In this document: piece by piece, positions 8,634-17,304 of the stretch | Position numbering within the stretch: the stretch's first letter is position 1 | Layout of the letters: every line of letters begins with the position of its first letter | Assembly (NCBI RefSeq): GCF_026226615.1 | Contig: NZ_JAJAPB010000005.1 | Span: 1 to 64,000, forward strand | Reading direction: 5' to 3' | DNA length: 64,000 bases | From: Geovibrio ferrireducens | Lineage (GTDB): Bacteria > Chrysiogenota > Deferribacteres > Deferribacterales > Geovibrionaceae | The notes under the pieces: model-generated | The model's database searches: none | Seen by the model: the letters and a program-made list of their open reading frames with translations, nothing else | Told to the model about the DNA's origin: nothing | Position numbers and translations under genes: made by a program

Positions 8634-9212
8634 ATGAATCAGAGCACTCAGACAGCAAACCCTGTATCAGGGGCGGATGAACTGTTTACTAAAATAGCCG
8701 CAGAACCTGCCTCACGGGAAATAATGTACAAAACTCTCACATACTGTCTCACACCCCGCCTTCTTGAGGATGTCAAAACCCAGATAAGAAAATGGACAGG
8801 AGCCAAGGCGATGTTCCATTCCCCTCAGGCAGTTATTAATTGCCTTCTTGAGACAGGCGGGCTGGAAACATCTGAAACGGAAAACAGCATAGAACTCAAA
8901 ACGACACCGGCAGGAAAAACTGTGGCTGATGCAGCAGCTCCCCACAGCAGACTGACCGGACTTTTCAGGAGTTCGCCTGAATATGCGGAAATTTTTATAT
9001 CAATAATCCGCACATGCGCTCAGCCGAAAACAATTCAGGAAATTGAGAACATGCTGGCAGATAACGAGTTAATGAGACACGAGAATATCTTTGCCAGCTA
9101 TTTTCTGGGCGAGCTGGAGGACGCAGGCGGTATTGAGTGGGATGTTAAGTGGGTTTCAACAGAGCCGGGCATAGAGGCCGCGGCAGGTTGGAATCTCTTA
9201 AATCATAAATAA
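8634..9212 (+). CDS. Tandem winged-helix-like protein X1
   Basis: A 192-residue soluble protein without signal or membrane segment; start after AGGAGAAC. I do not recognise a named family. Its two halves resemble each other: residues about 30-105 and 115-185 each run EI-x-x-x-L-x-x-C-x-x-P, then a helical stretch, then L-x-x-AGG(L/I)-x and a final STxxG, which looks like two winged-helix-type modules. A paralogue sits at the matching place in copy 2 (48187-48756). It is the first gene of the copy 1 operon, just upstream of the catalytic subunit. It could be a regulator or a maturation factor. It lacks the features of the TorD-type chaperone encoded three genes later. Confidence 0.8.
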   Translation: MNQSTQTANPVSGADELFTKIAAEPASREIMYKTLTYCLTPRLLEDVKTQIRKWTGAKAMFHSPQAVINCLLETGGLETSETENSIELKTTPAGKTVADAAAPHSRLTGLFRSSPEYAEIFISIIRTCAQPKTIQEIENMLADNELMRHENIFASYFLGELEDAGGIEWDVKWVSTEPGIEAAAGWNLLNHK

Positions 9213-9249
9213 CAACAGTATCTTATGTACAAATTTTCAGGAGGATTTA

Positions 9250-11931
9250 ATGCAGCATTTAAAACTGAATCGTAGGGACTTTTTAAAGGCCACAGCGGTT
9301 GCCGGCACTATGGCAACTGCCGGTTCGCTGCTCGGCGGCAGCCTTGTACCAGGGGCGGAAGCGGCAACAACTGACGACACCAAGATAGTCAGAACAAACT
9401 GCCGAAGCTGTACAGCAGACTGCGGTGTGCTTGCCCATGTCAAAAACGGGCGTGTTGTCAAACTTGACGGCGACCCTGATTTTTCCAGAAGCGAAGGCGC
9501 TCTGTGCGTCAAAGGGCTTTCCGGAATTCAGGCACTCTATCACCCCAACAGACTTAAATATCCGCTCAAAAGAGTCGGTCTGAGGGGAGAGAACAAGTGG
9601 AAACGTATTTCATGGGAGCAGGCTATAGACGAAATAGCCCACAAACTCATGGAAATACGCGCAAAATACGGCGCTGAATCAGTATTCGCATCAACCGGAG
9701 GCGGCGGGAACCCCAACTTCAACGGCGCATGCAGATTCTGTGACACATTTGATACGCCGAACTGGTTTGAACCCGGAGCTGCCCAGTGTTATATGCCCAG
9801 AACACTTATCTACGGCATGGCATACGGCGACAATAAAACCTATCAGGGCTCAGATACCAGCCTTGGCGACTCAAACGGTGTGGAACTCTACTTCTATAAT
9901 GAGAAAAACGCCAACAGCCTTGTTATGTGGGGCACTGCGCCCGCATACAGCGGACCCTCACAGGCGGGACGCGTTCTTGCTGAAAACAGAGCAAGAGGTC
10001 TGAAAACAGTTGTAATTGATCCCCGTTTTACTGCGGATGCCTCAAAAGCGGATATATGGCTGCCTATCAGACCCGGAACGGATGTTGCTCTCGGACTGGC
10101 ATGGGTGCGCTACATAATCGCAAACAAGCTCTATGACAAAGACTTTGTACTGAGGTGGTCTAACCTGCCCTTCCTCGTGAATACAAAAACAAAAATGATG
10201 CTCAGAGGCAAGGAACTTTTCAAAGATGCCGATGACAAGACATTTGTGGTGTGGGACACCAAAACAAACTCAGCTAAGCCCCTCCCCTTCCCTTATGACG
10301 AAAGCCTCAGCCCTGCGCTTGAAGGAACATTTACGATAAACGGAGCGGAGTACAAAACCGGATTTCAGCTTCTTAAAGAAAGGGCAGAACCCTGGACGCT
10401 TCAGGCTGCCGGAAAAGAATGCTGGCTTGACCCCAAAACAATAGAGAAAGCCATACTGATGTTTGCCAAAGACGCTCCTTCCAGCATAGCTCTGGGCGTG
10501 GCAACAGACCAGACCCCCAACTCAACTCAGGCAGCCCACGTAACCGCTGTTCTGCATATTCTCATGGGTTATTTTGAAAAACCGGGCGTTCTGCTTCAGC
10601 GTTATGAAGACAAGGGCGTCGGAGGACTCCTCAGAACCACAAAACTTAAAAGCTTCCTCTCAGAAGCACAGCTTAAAAAACGTCTGGGCTCCAATGAGCA
10701 CAAAGGCATGCTCCACTGGTGGATAGCTCAGCCCACTGCGATACTTGATGCCATGACCACAGGCAAGCCTTATAAACTTAAAGCATGGCTTGAGCGCTCA
10801 GGCAATAAGCTCGGCACTGTGGCTAATGCGGCAGCTTGGGTTGAGGGAATGAAGAACCTTGAACTGATAGTTCATATGTTCCTTTATCCCACATCTTTTT
10901 CCGCTTATTCCGACTATCTGCTGCCGGCTACTGAGTGGCTCGAATCAGACTTCATAACAGCTTCACTCAACAAATGCTTCTCACGCAAGGCTGTTACGCA
11001 TCTTTATGAAACAGCTAATGAAACATGGATCTGGGCTCAGATAGCAAAACGCTGCGGCGAACTGGGGCATGAAAACTGCAAGCGCTCCTTTGACAAGGCG
11101 CAGACAGCTCCCGAATCCCCCTATTACAACACATATGAGGAACAGCTTGACCACTGGACAAGCTTCTTCGGCATGACATGGGAGGAGTACAAAAGCAAGA
11201 CTCCGTTTGAGTTCACCCCCATGGAAAAATTCAGACGCTACTATGTTTATAAGGAAATCGATCCTAAAACAGGCAAAGTGAAAGGGTTCAACACCGGAAC
11301 GGGCAAGGTTGAGGGCTATATGGAAAGCCTTATCATTCTGGGACGTACAGGCCAGCCCTTCACAACCTATCCTCTGCCTCCCGTGGCAAAGGATTATGAT
11401 CCGCTGCCTTACTACCTCAAACCTTCAGAAAGCCCCGACAACGAGGTCGGCAAAAAATATCCTCTGGTTATGACAAACGGACGTCTGCCGTTCTGGCATC
11501 ACACAACCCTGAGAAATATTCCCTACCTCAGAGAGATTAAGCCCTATGCGGAACTGTGGGTACACCCATCTGACGCTAAGAAATACGGCGTATCTCAGGA
11601 TGACTGGGTTCATGTTGAATCAATGAGAGGGAAAATATACGCGAAAGCTCTTGTGACGGAAGGAGTGGCAAAGGGAGTGGTGTATATGGAGCGTTTCTGG
11701 AACCCTGAAAACCTTGATACCCCCACCCACGGCTGGAAAGAGATGAACGTGAATGTTCTTACCAAGCATACGGCTCCGTTCAATGATTTGTGCGGCACGT
11801 ACACTCTCAGGGGATTTCAGGTCAAAATCTCAAAAGCTAAAGAAGCTCCTAAGGGAGTCTGGACAGAGCCGAAGCAGTTTGAACCCTGGATGCCTCAGGT
11901 GTCTGACAAAACTAAAACAGTGGAGATTTAA
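9250..11931 (+). CDS. Molybdopterin oxidoreductase catalytic subunit A1
   Basis: An 893-residue DMSO-reductase-superfamily enzyme. The Tat signal is NRRDFLK (7-13). A [4Fe-4S] site CX2CX3CX27C uses C51, C54, C58 and C86, followed by VKG. The likely molybdenum ligand is C180 in GAAQCYMPR, placing it with the cysteine-ligand Psr/Phs/Arr branch rather than serine-ligand DmsA or TorA. C-terminal GRLPFWHHTTLRNIPYL is the usual cofactor-binding region. It acts in the periplasm with the FeS subunit encoded 2 bases downstream. The substrate is unassigned: it lacks the ArrA motif RGRY, and NapA is unlikely given the DmsB-like partner. It is co-linear with A2 over the whole length, including all ligand positions. 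Confidence 0.9.
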   Translation: MQHLKLNRRDFLKATAVAGTMATAGSLLGGSLVPGAEAATTDDTKIVRTNCRSCTADCGVLAHVKNGRVVKLDGDPDFSRSEGALCVKGLSGIQALYHPNRLKYPLKRVGLRGENKWKRISWEQAIDEIAHKLMEIRAKYGAESVFASTGGGGNPNFNGACRFCDTFDTPNWFEPGAAQCYMPRTLIYGMAYGDNKTYQGSDTSLGDSNGVELYFYNEKNANSLVMWGTAPAYSGPSQAGRVLAENRARGLKTVVIDPRFTADASKADIWLPIRPGTDVALGLAWVRYIIANKLYDKDFVLRWSNLPFLVNTKTKMMLRGKELFKDADDKTFVVWDTKTNSAKPLPFPYDESLSPALEGTFTINGAEYKTGFQLLKERAEPWTLQAAGKECWLDPKTIEKAILMFAKDAPSSIALGVATDQTPNSTQAAHVTAVLHILMGYFEKPGVLLQRYEDKGVGGLLRTTKLKSFLSEAQLKKRLGSNEHKGMLHWWIAQPTAILDAMTTGKPYKLKAWLERSGNKLGTVANAAAWVEGMKNLELIVHMFLYPTSFSAYSDYLLPATEWLESDFITASLNKCFSRKAVTHLYETANETWIWAQIAKRCGELGHENCKRSFDKAQTAPESPYYNTYEEQLDHWTSFFGMTWEEYKSKTPFEFTPMEKFRRYYVYKEIDPKTGKVKGFNTGTGKVEGYMESLIILGRTGQPFTTYPLPPVAKDYDPLPYYLKPSESPDNEVGKKYPLVMTNGRLPFWHHTTLRNIPYLREIKPYAELWVHPSDAKKYGVSQDDWVHVESMRGKIYAKALVTEGVAKGVVYMERFWNPENLDTPTHGWKEMNVNVLTKHTAPFNDLCGTYTLRGFQVKISKAKEAPKGVWTEPKQFEPWMPQVSDKTKTVEI

Positions 11932-11933
11932 CA

Positions 11934-12536
11934 ATGAAAAAGACAGCATTGGTAATAGACCTTGACCGCTGCATCGGATGCTATTCATGCGAGGTAGCCT
12001 GCAAAAACGAAAACAAAATAGACCTTGGGGTTCAGTATAATAAAGTTTTCACCATAGGCCCCACAGGTAATTTCCCTAATCTGGAGATGTATTATCTCCC
12101 TGCCGTATGTCAGTCATGCGAAAAGGCTCCCTGCGTTGACGTATGCCCCACAGGTGCATCTTATGTTGACAAGGACGGGGTAATACTCGTTGACAGCAAA
12201 AAATGTATCGCCTGCATGTCCTGCATATCCGCATGCCCTTACGGCGCGCGTAAATTCAACGAAAAACAGCAGTACGTGGAAAAATGCACAATGTGCTCTC
12301 ACCTTCTGAATGCCGGGGATCAGCCCGCATGCGTGAAGGTATGCTGCGCAAAAGCAAGGTTCTTCGGGGATGTCAATGATCCGGAAAGCAAAGTCTCCAA
12401 GATTATCAAGGAAGCAGGTTCCGCTGCCCGCAGTCTTCCGGACGAAGGCAACCGCCCTGCCACACGCTATATCCTGCACGACAAAACAGCAAAATGGCAG
12501 AACAAAAAATCATGGACATTCTTTGAGAATATCTGA
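11934..12536 (+). CDS. Four-cluster ferredoxin subunit B1 (DmsB/PsrB-like)
   Basis: A 200-residue polyferredoxin. It begins LVIDLDRCIGCYSCEVAC and has four cysteine groups, among them CQSCEKAPCVDVCP and CIACMSCISACPYGA, consistent with four [4Fe-4S] clusters. It has no signal of its own and should be exported as a complex with Tat-bearing A1. It carries electrons from the quinol-oxidising membrane part to the molybdenum centre. The start lies 2 bases after the A1 stop. A strong hairpin follows the gene at 12549-12569. Confidence 0.92.
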   Translation: MKKTALVIDLDRCIGCYSCEVACKNENKIDLGVQYNKVFTIGPTGNFPNLEMYYLPAVCQSCEKAPCVDVCPTGASYVDKDGVILVDSKKCIACMSCISACPYGARKFNEKQQYVEKCTMCSHLLNAGDQPACVKVCCAKARFFGDVNDPESKVSKIIKEAGSAARSLPDEGNRPATRYILHDKTAKWQNKKSWTFFENI

Positions 12537-12548
12537 CAGCACACTCAC

Positions 12549-12569
12549 GGGGCGGCGCTTTGCCGCCCC
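12549..12569 (+). terminator. Hairpin between B1 and D1 (attenuator-like)
   Basis: GGGGCGGC-GCTTT-GCCGCCCC is a perfect 8-bp GC stem, followed only by TTAAAA. Without a long T-run it is probably a partial terminator or an mRNA-protecting hairpin that lowers expression of downstream genes or stabilises the A-B message. Copy 2 and arr have hairpins at the equivalent place. Confidence 0.6.
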
Positions 12570-12588
12570 TTAAAACAGGAGAGCCGAA

Positions 12589-13263
12589 ATGGAAGCAATC
12601 GCAGAATATACAGAAATTAATGCCTGCCGCGAGAGAATGTACCTCTTCCTCATGAATTTTTTCAAATCGGAGGTCGATGAAAACCTGTTTTTACAGATGA
12701 AAAACGCATCATATCCGGAGGAAGGGAACTCAGGGATTACCGAGGGGTACAGAATGATAAAAAATTATCTGAATCTCCCGCAGACAGACCCTCTGACAGA
12801 ACTGGCGGTGGATTATGCGAAAGTGTTTCTGGGTGCGGGGATTGTGGACTCAAAGAAGGTCGCTTACCCCTATGAGTCTGTTTATACCAGTCAGGAAAGG
12901 CTGATAATGCAGGATGCAAGAGACGAAATGTTCAGAATCCTGCGGGAAAACAAGCTGGTGCTTGAGCACGGCTACAATATACCGGAAGACCACATTTTCA
13001 TTCAGCTTGAATTCATGGCATACATCTGCGGTGAAATAATAAAAGCCTTTGAAAAAGGGGATGCGGAAACTGCCTGTCGGCTTATGAACGGACAGAAACG
13101 GTTTATTGAGGAGCACCTTTTAAACTGGGTTCCGGAATTTTGTTCAGACATAAAAAAGTTTGCTCTCACTGACTTTTACAAAGGTCTGGCGGTAATAACA
13201 GAAGAATATATAAAAATGGACCTTGCCGTTGTTGAAGACATGCTGTCCGGATGTACCGCTTAA
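12589..13263 (+). CDS. TorD-family molybdoenzyme chaperone D1
   Basis: A 224-residue all-helical cytoplasmic protein of the TorD/DmsD/NarJ type. Family marks include a central LAVDYAKVFLGAG-type helix (about 66-78), PYESVYTSQERL and EDHIFIQLEFMAY (about 128-140). Such chaperones hold the Tat-signal reductase until its cofactor is inserted. The start follows GGAGAGCC. The frame ends just before the anchor gene. D2 (44085-44771) is the paralogue. Confidence 0.9.
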   Translation: MEAIAEYTEINACRERMYLFLMNFFKSEVDENLFLQMKNASYPEEGNSGITEGYRMIKNYLNLPQTDPLTELAVDYAKVFLGAGIVDSKKVAYPYESVYTSQERLIMQDARDEMFRILRENKLVLEHGYNIPEDHIFIQLEFMAYICGEIIKAFEKGDAETACRLMNGQKRFIEEHLLNWVPEFCSDIKKFALTDFYKGLAVITEEYIKMDLAVVEDMLSGCTA

Positions 13264-13277
13264 CCAGCGAGGTATAT

Positions 13278-14096
13278 ATGCACACCAAATGGCAAATGAC
13301 CTTTTTTTTGTTTTTAGGCATAGTAAATGCGGGGATTCTGCTCTGTATCAGCGCAAAAATGATTACCGGATTCGGTGAAAAGGCGGAAAGATATTCTCTG
13401 GCAGTTTTCCTGACCGGTTTTTCCGCTGTTCTTGCTGTTGCATTGGGATTAAACAACCCCGCAGGAATAATCAGCTTACTCGCCAGACCGGGAGCGGGAC
13501 TCAGCATTGCCGTTATATCCCTGACAGCATCGGCTGTTTTCGGGTTGGTTATTTTCTTCAGAAAACCGATGGGGATGCACATTGCCGTTATATCAGCGTC
13601 AGCATCAGCCTTGGTGATGTACAGCCTCTTCAAGCTGTACATGATCAGCACCAGACCCGCTCTGCACACTTATCTGCTGTTAATTCTGTTTATAGCTGTT
13701 TCCGTACAGTTCGCCTCCGTGCTGACAGTCACAGGCAGCGCCCGCAGTGACGGAGTTTTCAGAAAAAACTCCCCGGCAGCGCTGAGTATTCTCTGTATAA
13801 ACGCAGTGCTTTTTGCCGCTTTTATTCTGAGAATCAAGATGCTTATGCCTCCGGACAGAATACTGTCCTTCGAGCAGCTTACATCAGGGAGCCTCTCATC
13901 CGTGTTTTGGGGAGCTGTGCTTTCAATGTTTGTCATTCCCTCTGTGCTTTCTTTTCTTCCCGCGCTCAGACATCAGTCCGCAATGAACGGGGTGTACAGA
14001 CTGTCGGCGGTTTTAGGAATACTCCTGCTGAGTATTCTTATAAACCAGATGCCCGCTATGGCTGGAGCTGCCGGCGGGGGAAGAATGCTGTTTTGA
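13278..14096 (+). CDS. DmsC-like membrane anchor C1
   Basis: A 272-residue very hydrophobic protein with about eight membrane segments, resembling DmsC-type quinol-oxidising anchors of DMSO-reductase-family complexes. The start at 13278 (MHTKWQMTFF, after GAGGTATAT) is preferred over the in-frame ATG at 13251 inside the D1 gene, because C2 begins at the same place with MNTKWNMTFF and is also exactly 272 residues. It probably passes electrons from menaquinol to B1. It is followed by a NapG/NapH-like pair, which would normally be an alternative to such an anchor. Confidence 0.82.
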   Translation: MHTKWQMTFFLFLGIVNAGILLCISAKMITGFGEKAERYSLAVFLTGFSAVLAVALGLNNPAGIISLLARPGAGLSIAVISLTASAVFGLVIFFRKPMGMHIAVISASASALVMYSLFKLYMISTRPALHTYLLLILFIAVSVQFASVLTVTGSARSDGVFRKNSPAALSILCINAVLFAAFILRIKMLMPPDRILSFEQLTSGSLSSVFWGAVLSMFVIPSVLSFLPALRHQSAMNGVYRLSAVLGILLLSILINQMPAMAGAAGGGRMLF

Positions 14097-14123
14097 TGCA
14101 GACTGAATATTTTGAGCTTTGAT

Positions 14124-14735
14124 ATGAATATTTCCAGAAGAACACTTGTGAAGCTTGCCGCTGCCGTTTTAGCAGTGCCGGAACAGGCCTTCTGCGCCGC
14201 TGATGATAAAAAGAGCTTTCTGAGGCCGCCGGGTGCAGTCTTGGAAGCTGCATTTCAGGCGAAATGCAACAGATGTCAGAGGTGCGTTCAGGTTTGCCCG
14301 ACCCATGTTGTTGTGCCCGCTTCCCTCTCCTACGGGATAGTAAATATGAACACTCCGGTGGTTACTTTTAAGGTGTCATACTGCAACTCCTGCATGAAAT
14401 GCACCGAAGTTTGCCCGACCGGGGCGTTGAAGCCTGTCAGCAAGGAAATGATGGATATAGGAGTTGCTGTCATATCCGAAACCGACTGTGTGGCATGGGA
14501 CTGGACAGGCTGCACGGTGTGCGTGGATGAATGTCCCCTCAAAGCCATATATCTTGATGAAAGCAAGCGTCCGGTGGTTATACCTGAGAAGTGCAACGGG
14601 TGCGGGATATGCGAACTGAAATGCCCTTCAACCGCACTGCGTAAAACCATCAGAAACAAGGGAATCATAGTAAAACCCCGACCGGAGGGTATGCCTGCGA
14701 GGGTTCATGATGAAAAAGCGGGGAGCGGAAGTTGA
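14124..14735 (+). CDS. NapG-like Tat-exported ferredoxin G1
   Basis: A 203-residue polyferredoxin with an N-terminal Tat-like signal (ISRRTLVK) and four [4Fe-4S] groups: CNRCQRCVQVCP, CNSCMKCTEVCP, CTVCVDECP and CNGCGICELKCP. The order and spacing match NapG, the periplasmic electron carrier that works with NapH. ATG 14124 is chosen over the TTG at 14112. Its TGA overlaps the TTG start of the next gene. G2 (42629-43246) is the paralogue. Confidence 0.88.
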   Translation: MNISRRTLVKLAAAVLAVPEQAFCAADDKKSFLRPPGAVLEAAFQAKCNRCQRCVQVCPTHVVVPASLSYGIVNMNTPVVTFKVSYCNSCMKCTEVCPTGALKPVSKEMMDIGVAVISETDCVAWDWTGCTVCVDECPLKAIYLDESKRPVVIPEKCNGCGICELKCPSTALRKTIRNKGIIVKPRPEGMPARVHDEKAGSGS

Positions 14736-15592
14736 AAAGGCTTCATATGTCAAAATACAGAATGCTGTTCCTTGCTGGCGGAGTAATTGTTATTACTGCG
14801 GCTTTTTTCATCGGTGCAGGAACGGGAACATACTGTACCCTCTGCCCTTTGGGGTTTATGCAGGTGACGGCGGCATCAGGCTCTGTTCCGTTTGGAATGC
14901 TGTCCGGTGTACTTGCTGCGATTGCGGCAGTGCTGGTTCTGGGACGTTTCTTCTGCGGCTGGTTCTGCCCGACAACTCTTGTCAGAAAGCTATTCGGCAG
15001 TAATGCAAATAAGCATTCAAGCCCCGAAAAATCAGTCAGGCATGCTGAAAAACTCCCTCTGCTTATTGCCGCTGCCGCTGTAGGCTTATCATTTGTTGCG
15101 GGGTTTCCGATCTTTTGTCTGGTTTGCCCAATAGGCATCTTTTTCGGATTAATATTTGCGGTTCTGAAAATGCTGTTTGTGTTTGAGCCTGGCTGGAACC
15201 TGATCATTTTCCCTGCGATTCTGGCGGCGGAAGTACTGATATTCAGAAGATGGTGCTCTTCGGTGTGCCCTGTATCCGCTGTATTCTCCCTTGTTTCCAA
15301 AATTCCCTTTGTCAGATTCAGACCTGTGCTGCACGGTTCACAATGTATTTCAGCCAACGGCGGTGTTTGCTCTGGCTGCGTGAAAGCCTGCCATGAAGGG
15401 ATAAATGTCAAAGGGCATGATGAAACAATGGAAACGGTGTGTACAAGCTGCATGGAGTGCATTGACAGCTGCCCTACCAAATCTCTCGTCTACGCACGGG
15501 ATAAAAGCTGCAAAAACAGTTTTCATATATATTCTGCTCCTGTTTTAAGGGGCAGAACAGTTCAGACAGACAGAAATCAGGAGGATTTATGA
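14732..15592 (+). CDS. NapH-like membrane iron-sulfur quinol dehydrogenase H1
   Basis: A 286-residue membrane protein with about four helices, cytoplasmic-face CP motifs (CTLCPLG, CGWFCPT, CLVCPIG, CSSVCPVS) and a C-terminal pair of [4Fe-4S] groups (CSGCVKACHEG, CTSCMECIDSCP), the NapH architecture. It should oxidise menaquinol and reduce NapG-like G1. The start is TTG at 14732, overlapping the G1 stop as TTGA and preceded by GGGAG. Copy 2 uses the same TTGA overlap and aligns from this residue, so TTG is preferred over ATG 14747. Confidence 0.88.
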   Translation: MKRLHMSKYRMLFLAGGVIVITAAFFIGAGTGTYCTLCPLGFMQVTAASGSVPFGMLSGVLAAIAAVLVLGRFFCGWFCPTTLVRKLFGSNANKHSSPEKSVRHAEKLPLLIAAAAVGLSFVAGFPIFCLVCPIGIFFGLIFAVLKMLFVFEPGWNLIIFPAILAAEVLIFRRWCSSVCPVSAVFSLVSKIPFVRFRPVLHGSQCISANGGVCSGCVKACHEGINVKGHDETMETVCTSCMECIDSCPTKSLVYARDKSCKNSFHIYSAPVLRGRTVQTDRNQEDL

Positions 15593-16827
15593 AAAAGCTT
15601 TTTTTAATTTTTTTATTGGCACTCTGTACCGTTGTCACATCATTTGCGGCCGACAATATCAGGGATATGTTCGCAAACGGTTCTCTGGAAGGAGAGATAA
15701 GGGTTTTCAGCTTTCAGAGGAACTTTGACAAAACCACACCCGACAGGCTGGACAACGCCGCCGGAGGACTTTTCTACTACCGTACCGCACCGCTCAAAGG
15801 AATATCGTTCGGAGCAGCCTTCGCAACGGCAAACAGCATTTTCAACGATGACGATGATGCTGTTTACAGCCTCCTCGCCAAGGATGAGGACGGAAACCAC
15901 AAGAGCGTCACCCGTCTTCAGGAGTATTTCATTCAGGGAGAATGGTTTGACACGGTTATCAAATACGGAGCGCAGGAAGTCAAAACCCCTATGTTCAATA
16001 TTCATGACATCCGCATGCTCCCCAGAACCTTCAAAGGGCTTTCCGTTGTGAACAACTCCCTTGAGAATCTGACCCTTTCCGCTTATTACCTTACAGACTC
16101 AATGGGCTGGAGCGATGACGAGTTCATCACACTCTCCAAAGCTGTTGCGGATGAGCCCGGCGGTGCGGCATCAATATCAGAGGATAACCATATGGCAATC
16201 TTCGGGGCATCATACAATATCCCGACAGATGTTCTGAAAGCCAATGTTCAGGGCTGGTTCTACACCATGGAGGACGTTTACAGGGAGACTTTCCTCAAGG
16301 CTTCTCTGAGTAAAAAATTAGGTGAAGCAAACATTTACTTCAATCCTTCATACTTCACACAGAAATCTCAGGGTGATGAGCTCAACGGCGAATCTGATAC
16401 CTATCAGTACGGCTTCGGAACCGGTGTGGTGTTCAAAGGCTTCAATATAACAGGCTTTTACGCTAAAACAGGCGATGACGGTCTGGTTCTTCCGTGGGGT
16501 GATGACAAAGTGGTTATCCAGCAGGTGCTGGCATCCGGCAGAGCCGAAGAGGATGTCTATGCGGCAAGAGTGGCCTATGACTTCTCACAAATCGGGCTTA
16601 AGGGATTGAGCGCTTATATTTTCCATGCTGAGTATGATGTGCCGGAATCAACAGGCAAAGACCAGTCCGAAACGGATTACAATATACAGTATGCCTTTTC
16701 CGGTGCTATGGAAGGTCTCAGCCTCAGGGCGAGATACGCTGACATAAATGTGAAGCAAGGCGGCGAAGACTACAACGACATACGGTTCTACGCCATATAT
16801 AAGTTTGCAATGGGCAAAAAGAAATAA
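15589..16827 (+). CDS. OprD-like outer-membrane porin P1
   Basis: A 412-residue protein with a cleavable signal (residues 1-20, ending FAA), alternating polar/aromatic strands typical of a beta-barrel, and a start (LEGEIRVFSFQRNFD) resembling OprD-type porins of epsilon-proteobacteria. The start follows AGGAGGATTT and overlaps the end of the H1 gene by four bases. It is the last gene of copy 1; its paralogue P2 is the first gene of copy 2. OprD-type channels usually admit small charged organic solutes, which hints that the reductase substrate is one, but the channel specificity is not readable here. Confidence 0.82.
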   Translation: MKKLFLIFLLALCTVVTSFAADNIRDMFANGSLEGEIRVFSFQRNFDKTTPDRLDNAAGGLFYYRTAPLKGISFGAAFATANSIFNDDDDAVYSLLAKDEDGNHKSVTRLQEYFIQGEWFDTVIKYGAQEVKTPMFNIHDIRMLPRTFKGLSVVNNSLENLTLSAYYLTDSMGWSDDEFITLSKAVADEPGGAASISEDNHMAIFGASYNIPTDVLKANVQGWFYTMEDVYRETFLKASLSKKLGEANIYFNPSYFTQKSQGDELNGESDTYQYGFGTGVVFKGFNITGFYAKTGDDGLVLPWGDDKVVIQQVLASGRAEEDVYAARVAYDFSQIGLKGLSAYIFHAEYDVPESTGKDQSETDYNIQYAFSGAMEGLSLRARYADINVKQGGEDYNDIRFYAIYKFAMGKKK

Positions 16828-16850
16828 AAGGCACAAATCAGTAAAGTCGG

Positions 16851-16880
16851 AAGCGGGCATCTCTGCCCGCTTTATCTTTT
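16851..16880 (+). terminator. Rho-independent terminator of copy 1 operon
   Basis: AAGCGGGCA-TCTC-TGCCCGCTT is a perfect 9-bp stem with a 4-base loop, followed by TATCTTTTT. It lies 23 bases after the porin stop. Confidence 0.85.
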
Positions 16881-17028
16881 TGCACTAGTATCCTGCAATG
16901 TTTCTCCTGCCAGATCCGAACAGTCAAAGAACACATGGATTACTTAAAAAGATTACGTCGCCTGAACAGGCTTAATAAATAATTGTGCATTAGTTACGCC
17001 TTATAGTTCTGTTCTATATTAGTCCACG

Positions 17029-17304
17029 TTTGAAGTAGACAACTGTGCAAAACTAAGCACTAGGGGTATTACTATGTCTAGTACTCGTCCTAAAGGTGGC
17101 AGCAGAGTTGAAGAGATAACGTCAGTGAGGCGCTGCCGTTTCAGCACATATGTGTATATTAACGACATACATGATGCCGAAAATATCATGCTAAGCTGCC
17201 TGAATTGTTTGAGGATTATAATAAAAATCACCCGTAGAAGGGTTTGAAAGTAATGTCCCCAAGAGAGTACAGAAGATCTAAGCACCAGTAAGTGTCAACT
17301 TAAA
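17029..17304 (+). mobile_element. Internally deleted IS3-family remnant
   Basis: Degenerate inverted ends face each other: TTTGAAGTAGACAACT at 17029-17044, and the complement of 17290-17304 (TTTAAGTTGACACTT). Inside, an ATG at 17074 opens an OrfA-like start (RPKGGSRVEEI), which soon joins the tail of a DDE transposase: YINDIHDAEN, then in another frame LPELFEDYNKNHP, a TAG at 17235 where H is expected, and KGLKVMSPREYRR to a stop at 17289. YNxxHPHKxL..SPREYR is the typical C-terminus of IS3-family OrfB. The element cannot encode a working transposase. It borders an AT-rich gene of foreign character. Confidence 0.7.

Noticed and set aside
9250-11931. A1 as a periplasmic nitrate reductase (NapA)
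   Set aside because: NapG/NapH-like genes follow, but a DmsB-like FeS subunit and DmsC-like anchor are also encoded, there is no NapB cytochrome, and the motifs around C180 are not those of NapA as I know it.
14743-15480. 245-codon frame on the minus strand
   Set aside because: Antisense to the NapH-like gene, whose cysteine motifs are unambiguous.
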